Source: Mycolicibacterium austroafricanum
GTDB taxonomy: Bacteria; Actinomycetota; Actinomycetes; Mycobacteriales; Mycobacteriaceae
Reading direction: 5' to 3'
DNA: 64,000 bases
Assembly: GCF_000612725.1 (NCBI RefSeq)
Contig: NZ_HG964451.1
Location: 334,376 to 398,375 of the forward strand
This document shows positions 1 to 9,115 of the stretch, in pieces. The translations under genes and the position numbers were made by a program. Below the pieces are notes generated by a model that saw only the letters and a list, made by a program, of their open reading frames with translations, did no database searches and had not been told where the DNA came from. Each line of letters begins with the position of its first letter. Positions within the stretch are counted from its first letter, which is position 1.

Positions 1-2
1 CC

Positions 3-998
3 GAAGACTTCCCCAAAGAAACCAAACTGGCTCCGAGAGGCTTGCCGGCGTCGGTTATGGCGCAGCTGGAAAGCGCAGAGAACCTCGCCAAACTCACCGA
101 TCCCCGCTGGCGCCTGTTGTTCCCGCTGCTCATGGAGACTGGACTGCGGCTCAACGATGCCCTACACCTGCCGCAGGACTGTGTCATCCACGACCAGCAG
201 AACGCCCCGTACCTGCGCTATCTGAACCGAAAGATGAAACGTGAAGCGCTGGTGCCGATCTCGCCGGAAATGGCGGCCGCAATCAACGAACAAGCCGCAC
301 GGGTGCGCACCCAGTACTCAGCCAAGGCGGTGCTGTTCCCCCGCCAGACCATGAACCCCGACGGCCGCCACCCAGTCAGCAGTTACGCCCACCGGACCGC
401 GCTCGATACCTGGATACAGCAGTGCCGCATCGTTGACGAGACCGGCGCACCCATGCGAGTCACTGCCCATCAATTCCGTCACACCCTGGGAACGCGGCTG
501 ATCAACAACGACGTTCCCCAGGAAGTGGTCCGCAAGATCCTCGACCACACCTCGTTGGAGATGACCGCCCACTATGCGCGCCTGCACGATGTCACCGTGC
601 GTCGGCATTGGGAACGAGCACGCAAAGTCGACATCCACGGCAACACCGTCACCATTGACCAAGACAGCCCGCTCGCCGATGCCCAGTGGGCCAAACAGCA
701 CCTGGCCCGGGCCACCATGGCGCTGCCCAACGGCTACTGCGGCCTGCCGCTGCAGCAGACCTGCCCGCATGCCAACGCCTGCCTGACCTGCCCCGTCTTC
801 ATCACCACCCCCGAGTTTCTGCCCCAACATCGCGAGCAACTCGAGCTGACCCGCGGCATCATCGAGCGCGCCCGCCAACGCGGTCAGCTCCGGGTCGTCG
901 AAATGAACCAAAGCACCGCCGACAACCTGCTCACCATCATCACCAGTCTCGAAACCCCTTCACCCCCAACAGGTTCGGACACCGACGATGCGAGCTGA
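3..998 (+). CDS. Tyrosine recombinase, TnpB-like (5' end outside window)
   Basis: This is the C-terminal part of a tyrosine-family site-specific recombinase. The frame is open from base 3, so the N-terminus lies left of the window; internal TTG (42) and ATG (57) codons are probably not the true start. The catalytic set is visible: Arg in TGLRLND (about base 147), Lys near KREALVP, HQFRHT (HxxR), then LDHTSLEMTAHYA carrying the second His and the nucleophile Tyr. The C-terminal part has a cysteine cluster (CGLP, CPHANACLTCP) that may bind zinc, as in large Tn554 TnpB-type recombinases. Its stop overlaps the start of the next gene by 11 nt, and that gene resembles TnpC/DUF6262. I infer it is one of the co-operating recombinases of a Tn554-like integrating element whose other recombinase lies upstream. 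Confidence 0.85.
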   Translation, partial: EDFPKETKLAPRGLPASVMAQLESAENLAKLTDPRWRLLFPLLMETGLRLNDALHLPQDCVIHDQQNAPYLRYLNRKMKREALVPISPEMAAAINEQAARVRTQYSAKAVLFPRQTMNPDGRHPVSSYAHRTALDTWIQQCRIVDETGAPMRVTAHQFRHTLGTRLINNDVPQEVVRKILDHTSLEMTAHYARLHDVTVRRHWERARKVDIHGNTVTIDQDSPLADAQWAKQHLARATMALPNGYCGLPLQQTCPHANACLTCPVFITTPEFLPQHREQLELTRGIIERARQRGQLRVVEMNQSTADNLLTIITSLETPSPPTGSDTDDAS

Positions 999-1395
999 CA
1001 ACACCGCACACCTTCAAAAGGCCGCTGCGGACCGCCGCGAACGCACACGTCAGCGAGCCGTCGACGCCCTCGACCATCTCCAAAGCACCGGTGCCGCCGT
1101 CACCGTCGCTGGCCTCGCGCGTTCGGCGGGCGTTGCCCGCTCCTGGATCTACACCCAGCCCGACCTGCTCAACCGAATCAATACCCAGCCGGCGTCACCC
1201 CGCGCGGCGGCCAACCCACGCACGCGCGCCAGCGAGGAATCCTGGCAGCAACGGATCGAGCTCGCCCACCAGCGGATCAAAGAACTCACCGAAGAAAACC
1301 AGCAGCTCCGAACTCAACTCGCCATCGCACACGGTCAACGCAGAGCCGGGCTAATCACCGCGTCCAGGACACCGTCCACAACGCATAACCCCTGA
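988..1395 (+). CDS. DUF6262 / TnpC-like accessory protein of Tn554-type element
   Basis: A 135-residue basic protein translated from an ATG that overlaps the end of the recombinase. Residues about 40-58 look like a helix-turn-helix (VAGLARSAGVARSWIYT). Residues about 80-112 form a short coiled coil (ELAHQRIKELTEENQQLRTQL). Size, HTH plus coiled coil, and position directly behind a recombinase match the TnpC/DUF6262 proteins that end the tnpA-tnpB-tnpC set of Tn554-like elements; in Tn554 itself TnpC affects transposition frequency and orientation. The family call is from memory of architecture. The protein probably binds DNA at the element ends. Confidence 0.75.
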   Translation: MRADNTAHLQKAAADRRERTRQRAVDALDHLQSTGAAVTVAGLARSAGVARSWIYTQPDLLNRINTQPASPRAAANPRTRASEESWQQRIELAHQRIKELTEENQQLRTQLAIAHGQRRAGLITASRTPSTTHNP

Positions 1396-1433
1396 TCACG
1401 ACCGGTAAATACACGACCAACCCAAGGGAACAC

Positions 1434-1700
1434 ATGTTCGATGCAATGGTGCCGGGGCCCGACCCGCAAGCTAGCCGTGATGGCCGAGATCTTCACCCGC
1501 CGCACCCACCTGCCCGCTCACGACCGGGAACACTTGTGGGTCGACCCCGAAGCCGCCGTCCTAGCCGAACTGGCCGCCGCCCAGAACATCACCCCGGACT
1601 GGCCTCAAGCCAAACCCACCGCGGGATCGCACTACGCGACCGCCTCCCCCACGTGTTCGCCGTGTGGGTGCACTGTGGCGGCGCGACTCGCGATCACTGA
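1434..1700 (+). pseudogene. N-terminal remnant of DUF222/HNH (13E12-type) protein
   Basis: A broken start of a 13E12-repeat / DUF222 protein. An ATG at 1434 follows an AAGGGAA ribosome site and reads MFDAMV. Homology then continues in another frame (1441 onward: KLAVMAEIFTRR, then WVDPEAAVLAELAAAQNIT) and returns to the first frame (LASSQTHRGIALRDRLPHVF). These are the expected order of DUF222 N-terminal motifs, so at least two frameshifts separate them. Nothing of the middle of the protein follows. The matching C-terminal remnant lies at about 2418-2868 on the same strand, beyond an opposite-strand gene. Confidence 0.6.
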
Positions 1701-1708
1701 CCTGATGG

Positions 1709-2194
1709 TCAACCTGCCTTGTAGCCCGCATTCTTCCACCACTGCACCAAGCTGGCTAGGTCGTGGCTCATGACGTGGGCACTGAAGAGGGTGGATTCTC
1801 TGGACCAAATCACATGGGCGTGGTCCCCTTCGGTGCTGCAGAACAGCCAGCCGTCATGGGCGTCATTCCATCGGATCGCTGCCGCCGGCAGCCCTTCTTC
1901 GCATGGCACCCTCGGCCTCGTCGGTTCGTTGACCGCAACGTCGTAACTCTTTTGCAGTTCGCCCAAATCGCGGAACAGCAAGTAGCGCCCGCCTGTCGGG
2001 CCGCCGGGCAGGGAATTGCCGCCTGGACACTCCAGAACTGCTGCCAATTGGTCTTCGACCGGATGGCACGAGTCGGGGCCGTACCCCGGTGGCAGCATGC
2101 CCCACAGCTGTTCTATGGGGCCCGCGCTGGCTGTTGGAGCCACGCCGATAGCGGCTGCCGTGATGGCTGTGGTGACGAGAAGCTCACGGATCAT
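1709..2194 (-). CDS. Secreted protein resembling the extracellular domain of mycobacterial Ser/Thr kinases
   Basis: A 161-residue protein with a Sec signal peptide (MIRELLVTT, hydrophobic to about residue 22, cleavage after ASA). The mature part starts GPIEQLWGMLPPGYGPDSC and contains LECPGGN, GGPTGGRYLLF and a WW motif near the end (LVQWWKNAG). This pattern (LLPxGYxxxxC, CG/CPxGNxxPGGP, YxLFxD, WW) matches the small extracellular or secreted domain found behind PknF/PknH-like kinases and as free-standing mycobacterial proteins. Four cysteines suggest two disulfides. The start is set by a GGGGTTGGAAG ribosome site; a much longer upstream frame exists but lacks such support. The gene sits opposite to and between two pieces of a broken HNH gene. 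Confidence 0.72.
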   Translation of the reverse strand: MIRELLVTTAITAAAIGVAPTASAGPIEQLWGMLPPGYGPDSCHPVEDQLAAVLECPGGNSLPGGPTGGRYLLFRDLGELQKSYDVAVNEPTRPRVPCEEGLPAAAIRWNDAHDGWLFCSTEGDHAHVIWSRESTLFSAHVMSHDLASLVQWWKNAGYKAG

Positions 2195-2417
2195 CTTCCA
2201 ACCCCCATAATCACGTTGAACGTTCACCTTCCACCGCACGCCGCTGACACCAGTAGGGTCTTCTGCCCCCGATGCGCGCGCCTTAGTGCCTCCATCCGGG
2301 TGTCCGCGGTACGAGTCCAGTCGTGGCAGAGCAGGGGTCAGCCGGTACCCGCACGACCCGCTCCCAAGGCTCCTGTTTCGGGTCGGCGGGGTCATCCCTG
2401 GCTCTCGCATCGGGACT

Positions 2418-2868
2418 CTTGAATGTTCTTTGCCTGTGCCGTTTTCACCATCTCCTGAAAGCGTTCTGGCTCGGCGCCACCGGCTGGCACGACCGCCAAT
2501 ACCCCGACGGCACCATCGTGTGGACCGCCCCCACCGGCCACACCTACACCACCTACCCCGGCAGCCGACTACTCTTCCCGACCCTGTGCACACCCACCGC
2601 CACCCTCTGGACCGGCGACCCACCCCAAACCCCCACCACCGAGCAGCGCGGCGCGGCGCGGCGCCATGATGCCGCGGCGCCGAAACACCCGCGCCCACAA
2701 CCGATCCCGCACCATCAAAGCCAAACGCAAACGCAACCGCACCGAGAATACCTGCACCACGAGGTCATCGGATATCGCCAAAGGACGCGGCATCCTCTAC
2801 CGCAACGTTCCCTACCAATTCCACACGCCAGAGCACGAACCCGACTACGGCAACGACCCACCACCCTT
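2418..2868 (+). pseudogene. C-terminal remnant of DUF222/HNH endonuclease-like protein
   Basis: The C-terminal third of a 13E12-type HNH protein, in two frames. The first piece begins in the HNH core ([14 protein letters not shown]) and runs through [20 protein letters not shown] and [12 protein letters not shown] to about 2650. After a frameshift near 2650-2666 the second piece continues [17 protein letters not shown] and later [13 protein letters not shown], ending near 2868. The first half of the HNH motif is missing. Together with the N-terminal remnant at 1434-1700 this is one decayed gene split by about 0.7 kb of other sequence. Confidence 0.65.
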
Positions 2869-2941
2869 TCAACAGAGAGCGGGTTCGGCCCACCATTGCG
2901 TGTGAAGCGCTGGGGTACAGCCTGTTTCACCAGAACGCGAA

Positions 2942-2995
2942 ACGACCTCCGGAGTGACGTGCGCTATGGAAGTGCGCACGTCACTCGGAGGTCGT
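2942..2995 (-). terminator. Strong hairpin terminator downstream of hmp
   Basis: A near-perfect inverted repeat: 2942-2964 pairs with 2974-2995 over about 22 bp with one bulged base and a 9-nt loop. It lies 28 nt after the hmp stop codon. No T-run follows, which is usual for mycobacterial hairpin terminators. Confidence 0.7.
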
Positions 2996-3023
2996 CGCTG
3001 TCAACAGGTCGCCGTCAGTACAC

Positions 3024-4247
3024 CTAGCCGAGCAGCCAGTCGTTGGGCGAGAACAGCTCGCAATGCACCCGCTCGGCGACCACGCCGCGGTCGAGGAGCT
3101 GCGCCCGCACCGCCTGCACAAATCCGTTGTTGCCGCACAGGTAGATCTGGGCATCCTTCGGCAATTCGACCGTGCCGACATTCATCAGCCCGGCATGGGC
3201 ACCGGGTGTGCCTGCCGTCAGACCGTCCTCGTACCAGATGTCCAGGCGTGCGTCGGGCATCGCGGCGACCAGCTCGAGTTGACGTTCCCGCAGCGGGTGG
3301 GTCTGGTCACTGCGGTCGGCGTGCAGCACCCGCACCACGGTGTCGGGCGCCGAGGCGGCCAGGTGCTCGAGGATGCCGATCATCGGCGTGACGCCGATGC
3401 CCGCCGAGATCAGCACCACCGGCGCGCTGCCGTCGGGCGCCGGCAGATCACCGAAAGGCACAGTGACGTCGAGGAGGTCACCGACGCACACGTTGGCCGC
3501 GATCCACGACGACACCTCGCCCGCCGGGGCATCCGCCCCTGCCGCGATCGGCTTGACCGCGAACGTCAACCCGTCGTCGCCGGGTACGTTCACCAAGCTG
3601 TACTGCCGCAGCTGACGAGCGCCGTCGGGCAGTGTCACACCGACCGAAACATACTGTCCGGGACGGAAATCGGCGAAGGGCTCACCCATCGGTCGGACCG
3701 TGATCAGCACCGCGCCGGACGGATCGTCGACCCGCGACACCACCCTGGTCCTACGGTAGACGTCGCCGTCGGCAACTCCCGCATCCCGGTAGAGGTCGTG
3801 CTCCAGGGCGATCAGCGTGTCCGCCATGATCCAGTACACCCGATCCCACGCCGCCGCCACGTCCGCGGTAACCGTGTCGGCACCGAGCACCGCGACGATC
3901 GCAGCGAACAGGTGCTCGTGCACCACCGGGTACTGGTCGGCGGTCACACCGAGGGACGCGTGCTTGTGCCCGATCCGGGAGAGCAGCTCGGCGGGGTGCG
4001 GCAGCTCCGGGTCGACCAGATGGGAGGCGAAGGTCGCGATCGACGCCGCCAGTGCGCGCTGCTGCGCGCCCTGAGCCTGGTTGCCGCGGTTGAACAGATT
4101 GCGCAACAGCTCCGGGTGCGCGCCGAACATCCGGCGGTAGAACTCCTTGGTGATCTCATCGATGTGCGCGCCGATCAGCGGGAGCGTGGCCGTGACGATC
4201 TCGGCGTGTGCAGGCTCCAGTTCTGCGGGGGCTGCGGTGACGGTCAT
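3024..4247 (-). CDS. hmp: Flavohemoglobin, NO dioxygenase
   Basis: A 407-residue flavohemoglobin, expected to oxidise nitric oxide to nitrate in the cytoplasm using O2, heme, FAD and NAD(P)H. The globin domain (about 1-150) has the B10 Tyr in EFYRRMF (Y38), E7 Gln in RGNQAQG (Q57) and proximal His in GHKHASLG (H96). The FAD-binding RxYS motif is RQYSLVN (about 214-220), the NAD(P)-binding glycine motif is SAGIGVTPM, and the end CELFSPNDW corresponds to the usual C-terminal region. I chose ATG 4247 (MTVTAAP) because AAAGGA lies 7 nt upstream; an in-frame ATG 5 codons earlier lacks a site. A palindrome upstream (4292-4306) is a likely operator. Confidence 0.93.
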   Translation of the reverse strand: MTVTAAPAELEPAHAEIVTATLPLIGAHIDEITKEFYRRMFGAHPELLRNLFNRGNQAQGAQQRALAASIATFASHLVDPELPHPAELLSRIGHKHASLGVTADQYPVVHEHLFAAIVAVLGADTVTADVAAAWDRVYWIMADTLIALEHDLYRDAGVADGDVYRRTRVVSRVDDPSGAVLITVRPMGEPFADFRPGQYVSVGVTLPDGARQLRQYSLVNVPGDDGLTFAVKPIAAGADAPAGEVSSWIAANVCVGDLLDVTVPFGDLPAPDGSAPVVLISAGIGVTPMIGILEHLAASAPDTVVRVLHADRSDQTHPLRERQLELVAAMPDARLDIWYEDGLTAGTPGAHAGLMNVGTVELPKDAQIYLCGNNGFVQAVRAQLLDRGVVAERVHCELFSPNDWLLG

Positions 4248-4291
4248 CGGAGGTCCTTTCAATTGTCGGTCACTCCGACGCTAGTTAATTG

Positions 4292-4306
4292 CGCATCAAC
4301 GATGCG
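4292..4306. promoter_or_regulatory. Palindromic operator upstream of hmp
   Basis: CGCATC-AAC-GATGCG is a perfect 6-bp inverted repeat, 45 nt upstream of the hmp start and just downstream of an AT-rich CTATATG that could be its -10. The position would let a repressor block hmp. An NO-sensing Rrf2/NsrR-type regulator is a natural guess, but no such gene is in the window. Confidence 0.5.
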
Positions 4307-4370
4307 ACATATAGGACTGTGCCGTTAAACACGCTGCACCGTCCGGTTTTTTGACCTGGCCAGACGTCGG

Positions 4371-4922
4371 TCAGCCGCCGATATCGAGCCCGTGCGCCGC
4401 GGCGAACGCGATCGCCTGGTCGATGTCGACCTTGGCGCCGCGCAGTTTGGCGGTGGTCCAGAACGTGGGGTCGACCCGGGCGCCGCGCAGGTCGGCGTTC
4501 TCCAGACGGGCGTCCTGCACCCGGGCCCCGCTCAGGTCGGCCCGCGTCAGCACCGCCTCGCGCAGATCGGTACCCACCAGGCTGGTCTCACGCAGCCGAC
4601 AGTCCGACAGGTCGGTCTTGCGCAGGTCGACACCGGCCAGTACAGCGAGCGTGAAGTCCACCTCGACCAGCGTCAGCGGCCGCAACCGACACTCGGTGAA
4701 CGTCGAACCGAGGAAGCTGCAGTGCCGAAAAGTACTGTGCCACAGAGAGGTTCGTCGAAATGTACAGTTACGGAACGCCGATCCGGTGTGCTCGGAATCG
4801 GAGAAGTCGGCGCCGGTGAAATCGCATTCGGTGAACACCACCCGCTCTGTGCGCACCCGGCTGAGGTCCTGATCGCGGAAATCGCGCCCGACGTACTCGC
4901 GATCGGCTTCGTGGGCGTCCAT
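4371..4922 (-). CDS. mfpA: Pentapeptide repeat protein MfpA, DNA gyrase-binding
   Basis: A 183-residue protein built almost wholly of A(D/N)LXX-type pentapeptides (for example ADLSGARVQDARLENADLRGA), predicting a right-handed beta-helix that mimics B-DNA. MfpA binds DNA gyrase and gives low-level fluoroquinolone protection in mycobacteria. The length equals M. tuberculosis MfpA (Rv3361c, 183 aa). Its ATG directly abuts the stop of the GTPase gene upstream, so it is the last gene of the five-gene kinase/roadblock/DUF742/GTPase operon. The family links that GTPase (MfpB) to control of MfpA action. It ends in DIGG. Confidence 0.9.
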   Translation of the reverse strand: MDAHEADREYVGRDFRDQDLSRVRTERVVFTECDFTGADFSDSEHTGSAFRNCTFRRTSLWHSTFRHCSFLGSTFTECRLRPLTLVEVDFTLAVLAGVDLRKTDLSDCRLRETSLVGTDLREAVLTRADLSGARVQDARLENADLRGARVDPTFWTTAKLRGAKVDIDQAIAFAAAHGLDIGG

Positions 4923-5489
4923 TCAGCCGGTCGGAGCCAGCCGGCTCAGCGCGTACTCGGTGACGGCGATCAACGCCGCCTTGGCCGACTCCCGGCTGCG
5001 GGCATCCACGGTGATCAGCGGTACGTGGTCGGACAGCGCCAGCGCCGTGCGCACCGCGGGCAGCGGATGGCGTGGGGCACCGTCGAACTCGTTGACGGCA
5101 ACCAGGAACGGCAGACCGCGCGCCTCGAAAAAGTCCACCGCCGCAAAGCTGTCGGCCAACCGGCGGACGTCGACCAGGATGATCGCACCGATCGCGCCGC
5201 GAACCAGATCGTCCCACATGAACCAGAACCGGCGCTGGCCCGGAGTTCCGAACAGGTACAACACCAGATCCTCAGCCAGGCTGATGCGACCGAAGTCCAT
5301 CGCGACCGTGGTGGTCGACTTGTCCGGAGTGGCTTCCAGGCCGTCGACGCCCTGCGACGCGTTCGTCACGAGCGCCTCGGTACGCAACGGCACGATCTCC
5401 GACACCGCGCCGACGAACGTCGTCTTGCCGACGCCGAAGCCGCCGGAGACGACGATCTTGGTCGAAGCTTTAGAGCGCCCTGAGGCCAC
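4923..5489 (-). CDS. mfpB: Small GTPase MfpB (conservon CvnD type)
   Basis: A 188-residue GTP-binding protein of the Mgl/CvnD type. The P-loop GGFGVGKTT is at about 16-24. Switch II is LFGTPGQRRFW, and the NKxD position reads NEFD, a degenerate form typical of this family. It starts inside the end of the DUF742 gene (20-nt overlap) and ends directly against mfpA. In mycobacteria the homologue modulates MfpA and gyrase. It probably cycles at the membrane with the roadblock and kinase partners encoded upstream. Confidence 0.9.
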   Translation of the reverse strand: MASGRSKASTKIVVSGGFGVGKTTFVGAVSEIVPLRTEALVTNASQGVDGLEATPDKSTTTVAMDFGRISLAEDLVLYLFGTPGQRRFWFMWDDLVRGAIGAIILVDVRRLADSFAAVDFFEARGLPFLVAVNEFDGAPRHPLPAVRTALALSDHVPLITVDARSRESAKAALIAVTEYALSRLAPTG

Positions 5490-5847
5490 GCAGTGTCCTT
5501 CCGATCAGTTCTCGTCGTTCGTCGGCCGTCGCGACCTCGCCCAGGGTCGTATGTACCCGCACATAACCCTGCACCACCAGATCTCCCACGAGTACCCGCG
5601 CCACGCCGAGCGGAAGTGAGAGATGTGCGGCAATCTCGGCCACCGACGGGCGCTCGGCACAAAGCTCCAGGATCTGGCCACGGACGTCGCTGCCCGGCCA
5701 GCGGGGCGGCTGCTGCGGGGAGACCACGCCGACGGGCGCCTCCAGTGGAAGACGCACCGTCGAAGCCGTGCGCCCCGCCGTCAGCGTGTACGGACGTACC
5801 AGACTCGGCTCTGCAGACTCCCGTTCCGGTTTTCCGTGGGCACCCAT
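5470..5847 (-). CDS. DUF742 protein (conservon CvnC)
   Basis: A 125-residue DUF742 protein: an N-terminal SLVRPYTLTAGRT motif, then a winged-helix-like part (ILELCAERPSVAEIAAHLSLPLGVARVLVGDL) and a C-terminal ERRELIGRTLRGLRAL. It overlaps the GTPase start by 20 nt and lies 7 nt after the roadblock gene. In actinobacterial conservons this protein works with the roadblock protein and GTPase beneath a sensor kinase. Homologue of M. tuberculosis Rv3363c. Confidence 0.88.
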   Translation of the reverse strand: MGAHGKPERESAEPSLVRPYTLTAGRTASTVRLPLEAPVGVVSPQQPPRWPGSDVRGQILELCAERPSVAEIAAHLSLPLGVARVLVGDLVVQGYVRVHTTLGEVATADERRELIGRTLRGLRAL

Positions 5848-5854
5848 GCGCCGC

Positions 5855-6244
5855 TCACGAATGCTGCGGCGTGCGTCGCGGTGACTGGACCACCGCTCCG
5901 ACCCGTTCCACCAGGATCGCCATTTCGTAACCGATCTGGCCGATGTCGCACCCGCGGGTCGCCAGCGTCGCGAGGTTCGACCCGTCGCCGACCCGCATCA
6001 GCAGCAGATAACCGTTCTCCATCTCGACCACGGACTGCAGCACGTGGCCGCCGTCGAACAGCTGCGCGGCTCCCGTCGACAGGCTCGCCAACCCGGAGGC
6101 CACCGCGGCCAACTGGTCGGCCCGCTCCCCCGGAATGTGCTCGCTGGCCGCCATCAGCAGGCCGTCCGCCGACACCAGGATGGCGTGCGACACCCCGGGC
6201 ACCTCGCGGGCGAACCTGGCCACCAGCCAGTCGAGCGAACTCAT
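5855..6244 (-). CDS. Roadblock/LC7 domain protein (conservon CvnB)
   Basis: A 129-residue roadblock/LC7 protein starting [18 protein letters not shown], with the family's [11 protein letters not shown] strand-helix and [16 protein letters not shown] motif. Roadblock proteins act as regulators or scaffolds for Ras-like GTPases, here presumably MfpB. The ATG overlaps the kinase stop as ATGA, indicating translational coupling. A longer upstream frame runs only through the kinase gene. Homologue of M. tuberculosis Rv3364c. Confidence 0.9.
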   Translation of the reverse strand: MSSLDWLVARFAREVPGVSHAILVSADGLLMAASEHIPGERADQLAAVASGLASLSTGAAQLFDGGHVLQSVVEMENGYLLLMRVGDGSNLATLATRGCDIGQIGYEMAILVERVGAVVQSPRRTPQHS

Positions 6245-8823
6245 GGGAAGTCGGCACCTCCGGTTTCCTGCGCCCGCAGGCGGCCGGCGTGGACGCCGCC
6301 GAAATGGCTGCCGATGCTGTTGCGGACGGCTTCCGGGTCGCGTCCGGCCGATGCTACCGGCTCGCCATTGGCGTGCCCGGGAACCAGGCGGGCACCCGGC
6401 CTGCGCACCGGCAGTCCCTCCGCGGTGTGGTCGAGCACCGGCGCGGCCTCGGCCGCCTCCGCCGCCGACCAGCCGTGGTCCCACACCGACTTCCAGTTCA
6501 GGTCGGTGCTGTGGGACAGCTCGTGCGGGTCGACCAGCCACTCGGACAGCATCTTCTGGTAGATCGCGTCGTCGGGGTCGCTGTCGGCCGCGGCATGGCG
6601 GGCGTGCCCGTTCGTCTCCGTCGGCTGCGGACGCGGCGAGAAGAACGCGGCGACCTCGGACCGGGCCGGCGGCGTCTCCACCGGAGGCGCAACCGGCGTT
6701 ACCGCCGCAACCGGTGTCGCGGCCGGCGTCACAACCGCAACCGATGTCGCAACCGGTGTCTCGATGGGGGCGACCGGCGTCTCGGCCGGGGTTTCGACGA
6801 TCCCGCTGGCCCCGGGGCGGCGCTGCGGCAACAGGTCGGTGGCCGGGCCGGCAGCGGCAGCGGGGGCCTCCCGCGGTACCCCGGCGGGGACCTCGAGGGC
6901 GAGCGCGGTGGCGATGCCCGCGTGCGCGTCGGCGGGGACGGGCTCGTCGTCGCGGCCGCCGTACTGCGCGGGCGCGGTGTGGATCAGCAGTCGGGCAGGG
7001 ATGTACACCCCGGCGGTGGTGCCCGAGTCGGGCTCCCCCGCCACGGTGCTCCGCAGCCGCACCACCAGTCCGTGCGAGGCCGCCAGCCGTCCTACCACGA
7101 ACAGGCCCATGTGGCGCGCGGTGTACGGGTTGACCTCGCCGCCGGACTCCAACCGGGTGTTGGCCACCCGCAGGTCGGATTCGGTCATCCCCAGGCCGGT
7201 GTCGCTGACCTCGATGACGAGACCGTTGTTGCCCGTGGGCACGGCCGACACCCGGACCTCGGTGGTCGGCGGCGAGTAACGCAGCGCGTTGTCCAAGAGC
7301 TCGGCCAGCAGGTGCACGAGGTCACCGGCGACCACGCCGTCGACCTCGCCGTCGGGCAGGCCGGTGGTGACGATGCGGGTGTAGTCCTCGACTTCCGACG
7401 CGGCGGCGTTGACCAGCGCGGTGACGGGCACCGACTCGGCCCGCTCGCGGGAGATCTGCGCGCCGGCCAGCACCATCAGGTTGGAGCTGTTGCGGCGCAT
7501 CCGCGCGGCCAGATGGTCGAGGCGGAACAGGCTCTCGAGCCGGTCGGGATCCTCCTCGTCGCGCTCCAGCCGGTCGATGAGCGAGAGCTGCTGGTCGACC
7601 AGCGACCGGTTGCGCCGCGACAACGTCTCGAACATGTCGGTGACCTGCAGCTGCAGCCGGGCCTGCTCGCCGGCGAGCATGACGGCCTGCTGGTGCAGCT
7701 CGTCGACGGCGTGCGCGACCTGACCGACCTCCTCGGTGGTGTGCACAGGGATCGGCTGGACCGGGAACTCCTTGCCGTCGCTGCGCACGTGCTCGACCTC
7801 GCGCGGGAGGTCCTCGAGTGCAACCTTCAACGCGCTGTCGCGCAATGTCCGCAACGGCCGCACCATCGAGCGGGCGACCAGGGTGACCAGGATCAGCGCG
7901 ACCAGGATCGCGGCACCGACCAGAGCGGCGTCGCGGATCGCCGCGGTGCGGGCGTCATCGGCCTGCCGCGCCACCGCGGCCGGGATGTCCTCGGTGGTCT
8001 GCGCGATCAGGCCTGCGGCGATGTCACCGGTGATCTTCTGCGAGGCCAGCAGCTCGGGGTTGCCGACCAGCGCGGTCGTCGGTTCGGACAGCAGGGCCAT
8101 CCGCTTGACCATCTCCGAACGCAGCGTCGAGGCCTGCTCCGTCGCACCGCCCAGGTAGCCACCCATCGCGGTCACGGTCGCGGGCTCGGTGCCTGCGATG
8201 GTGACCATCGCCGAACGCAGCAGCGGCTCCGGCAGTTCGGCGCCGCTGTTGACGAGCATCCGCTGCATCGCCATCTGCCCGCGGGCGCCGACCGCACGGG
8301 ACAACGTGTCGGCGTCGGTACGCACGCGTTCGTCGTCTGCGCCGACCAGGCCGGTGATCGCGGTTTCCGAGGTGATGAGCAGCGGGGCATACGTCATGAC
8401 CCGGGTACGCAGGTCGATCGCGTCGGCGCTGATCTTGTCGATCAGGTTCTGCCCGAAGTCGATCAGCGTGTTGGTGGCCAGCCGGACACCGTCGTCGACG
8501 GGCGTGACGTCCAGAAGATGCTGAAGCCCGGTCCGGCGGGACTCGAACACCGTCAGGGCCTGCCGGGCGTCGCCGCCCTCGGTGGCGGTCACCATGGCCG
8601 CCTCCAGAGCGGCCATGTAGTCCACGACGGCGGGCACCATGTCGGCGCGCTGGGCGGCGTGCCGCAGCTCGGCCGCCTCCGTCGCGCTGGAGTAGATACG
8701 CAGCCCGCCGAACACGCAGGCCAGCAGCAGCGGCACTACCACGATGGCAAGCACCTTCACCCGGACCGGCCAGTTGGACAACGCCAACGGTGCCGGCCGC
8801 TTGACTGATCGAGTGTCGTTCAT
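6241..8823 (-). CDS. Nitrate/nitrite-sensor-like histidine kinase (conservon CvnA)
   Basis: An 860-residue membrane sensor. Order: TM1 ([20 protein letters not shown], about 25-45), a helical extracellular NIT-type sensor, TM2 ([18 protein letters not shown]), HAMP ([17 protein letters not shown]), a coiled linker, then an HATPase_c domain with N-box [12 protein letters not shown]1 DTGLGMT and a C-terminal [13 protein letters not shown] box. After this comes about 200 residues rich in Pro, Thr and Ala. No convincing phospho-acceptor His box was found, as is common in conservon kinases. The start MNDTRSV is chosen for AGGAAG 6 nt before ATG 8823. First gene of the mfp operon; homologue of Rv3365c. 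Confidence 0.88.
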   Translation of the reverse strand: MNDTRSVKRPAPLALSNWPVRVKVLAIVVVPLLLACVFGGLRIYSSATEAAELRHAAQRADMVPAVVDYMAALEAAMVTATEGGDARQALTVFESRRTGLQHLLDVTPVDDGVRLATNTLIDFGQNLIDKISADAIDLRTRVMTYAPLLITSETAITGLVGADDERVRTDADTLSRAVGARGQMAMQRMLVNSGAELPEPLLRSAMVTIAGTEPATVTAMGGYLGGATEQASTLRSEMVKRMALLSEPTTALVGNPELLASQKITGDIAAGLIAQTTEDIPAAVARQADDARTAAIRDAALVGAAILVALILVTLVARSMVRPLRTLRDSALKVALEDLPREVEHVRSDGKEFPVQPIPVHTTEEVGQVAHAVDELHQQAVMLAGEQARLQLQVTDMFETLSRRNRSLVDQQLSLIDRLERDEEDPDRLESLFRLDHLAARMRRNSSNLMVLAGAQISRERAESVPVTALVNAAASEVEDYTRIVTTGLPDGEVDGVVAGDLVHLLAELLDNALRYSPPTTEVRVSAVPTGNNGLVIEVSDTGLGMTESDLRVANTRLESGGEVNPYTARHMGLFVVGRLAASHGLVVRLRSTVAGEPDSGTTAGVYIPARLLIHTAPAQYGGRDDEPVPADAHAGIATALALEVPAGVPREAPAAAAGPATDLLPQRRPGASGIVETPAETPVAPIETPVATSVAVVTPAATPVAAVTPVAPPVETPPARSEVAAFFSPRPQPTETNGHARHAAADSDPDDAIYQKMLSEWLVDPHELSHSTDLNWKSVWDHGWSAAEAAEAAPVLDHTAEGLPVRRPGARLVPGHANGEPVASAGRDPEAVRNSIGSHFGGVHAGRLRAQETGGADFP

Positions 8824-9115
8824 ACGGCTTCCTGCTGACGGCGCCCCAGGGCGGGCGGGCATGCTGGGCCTGGCAATTGGACGAGTATGCCAGCCCGATC
8901 CCCCGGGTTCCACCGTTGGCACTGAACAGCACAAGCCCGCAAACACGCTAAGTATCCGGCGGGCACACCGCCAGCAAACCGTCGCCGGCGGTGATCGGCG
9001 GCGCGGGTACGAACCGGTAGGCGATCGTTACGCCTTCGATGCCGACGACGCCGCCGGAGCGGGAACTATGGAAGCAGCACGTGGGTAAACCGGTCCGGCA
9101 CAACGGAGGTGCGAG

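Noticed and set aside
5623..8808. A 1061-codon plus-strand open frame
   Set aside because: It is antisense to the kinase, roadblock and DUF742 genes; the composition is Arg/Gly/His-rich and lacks motifs, a GC-rich shadow.
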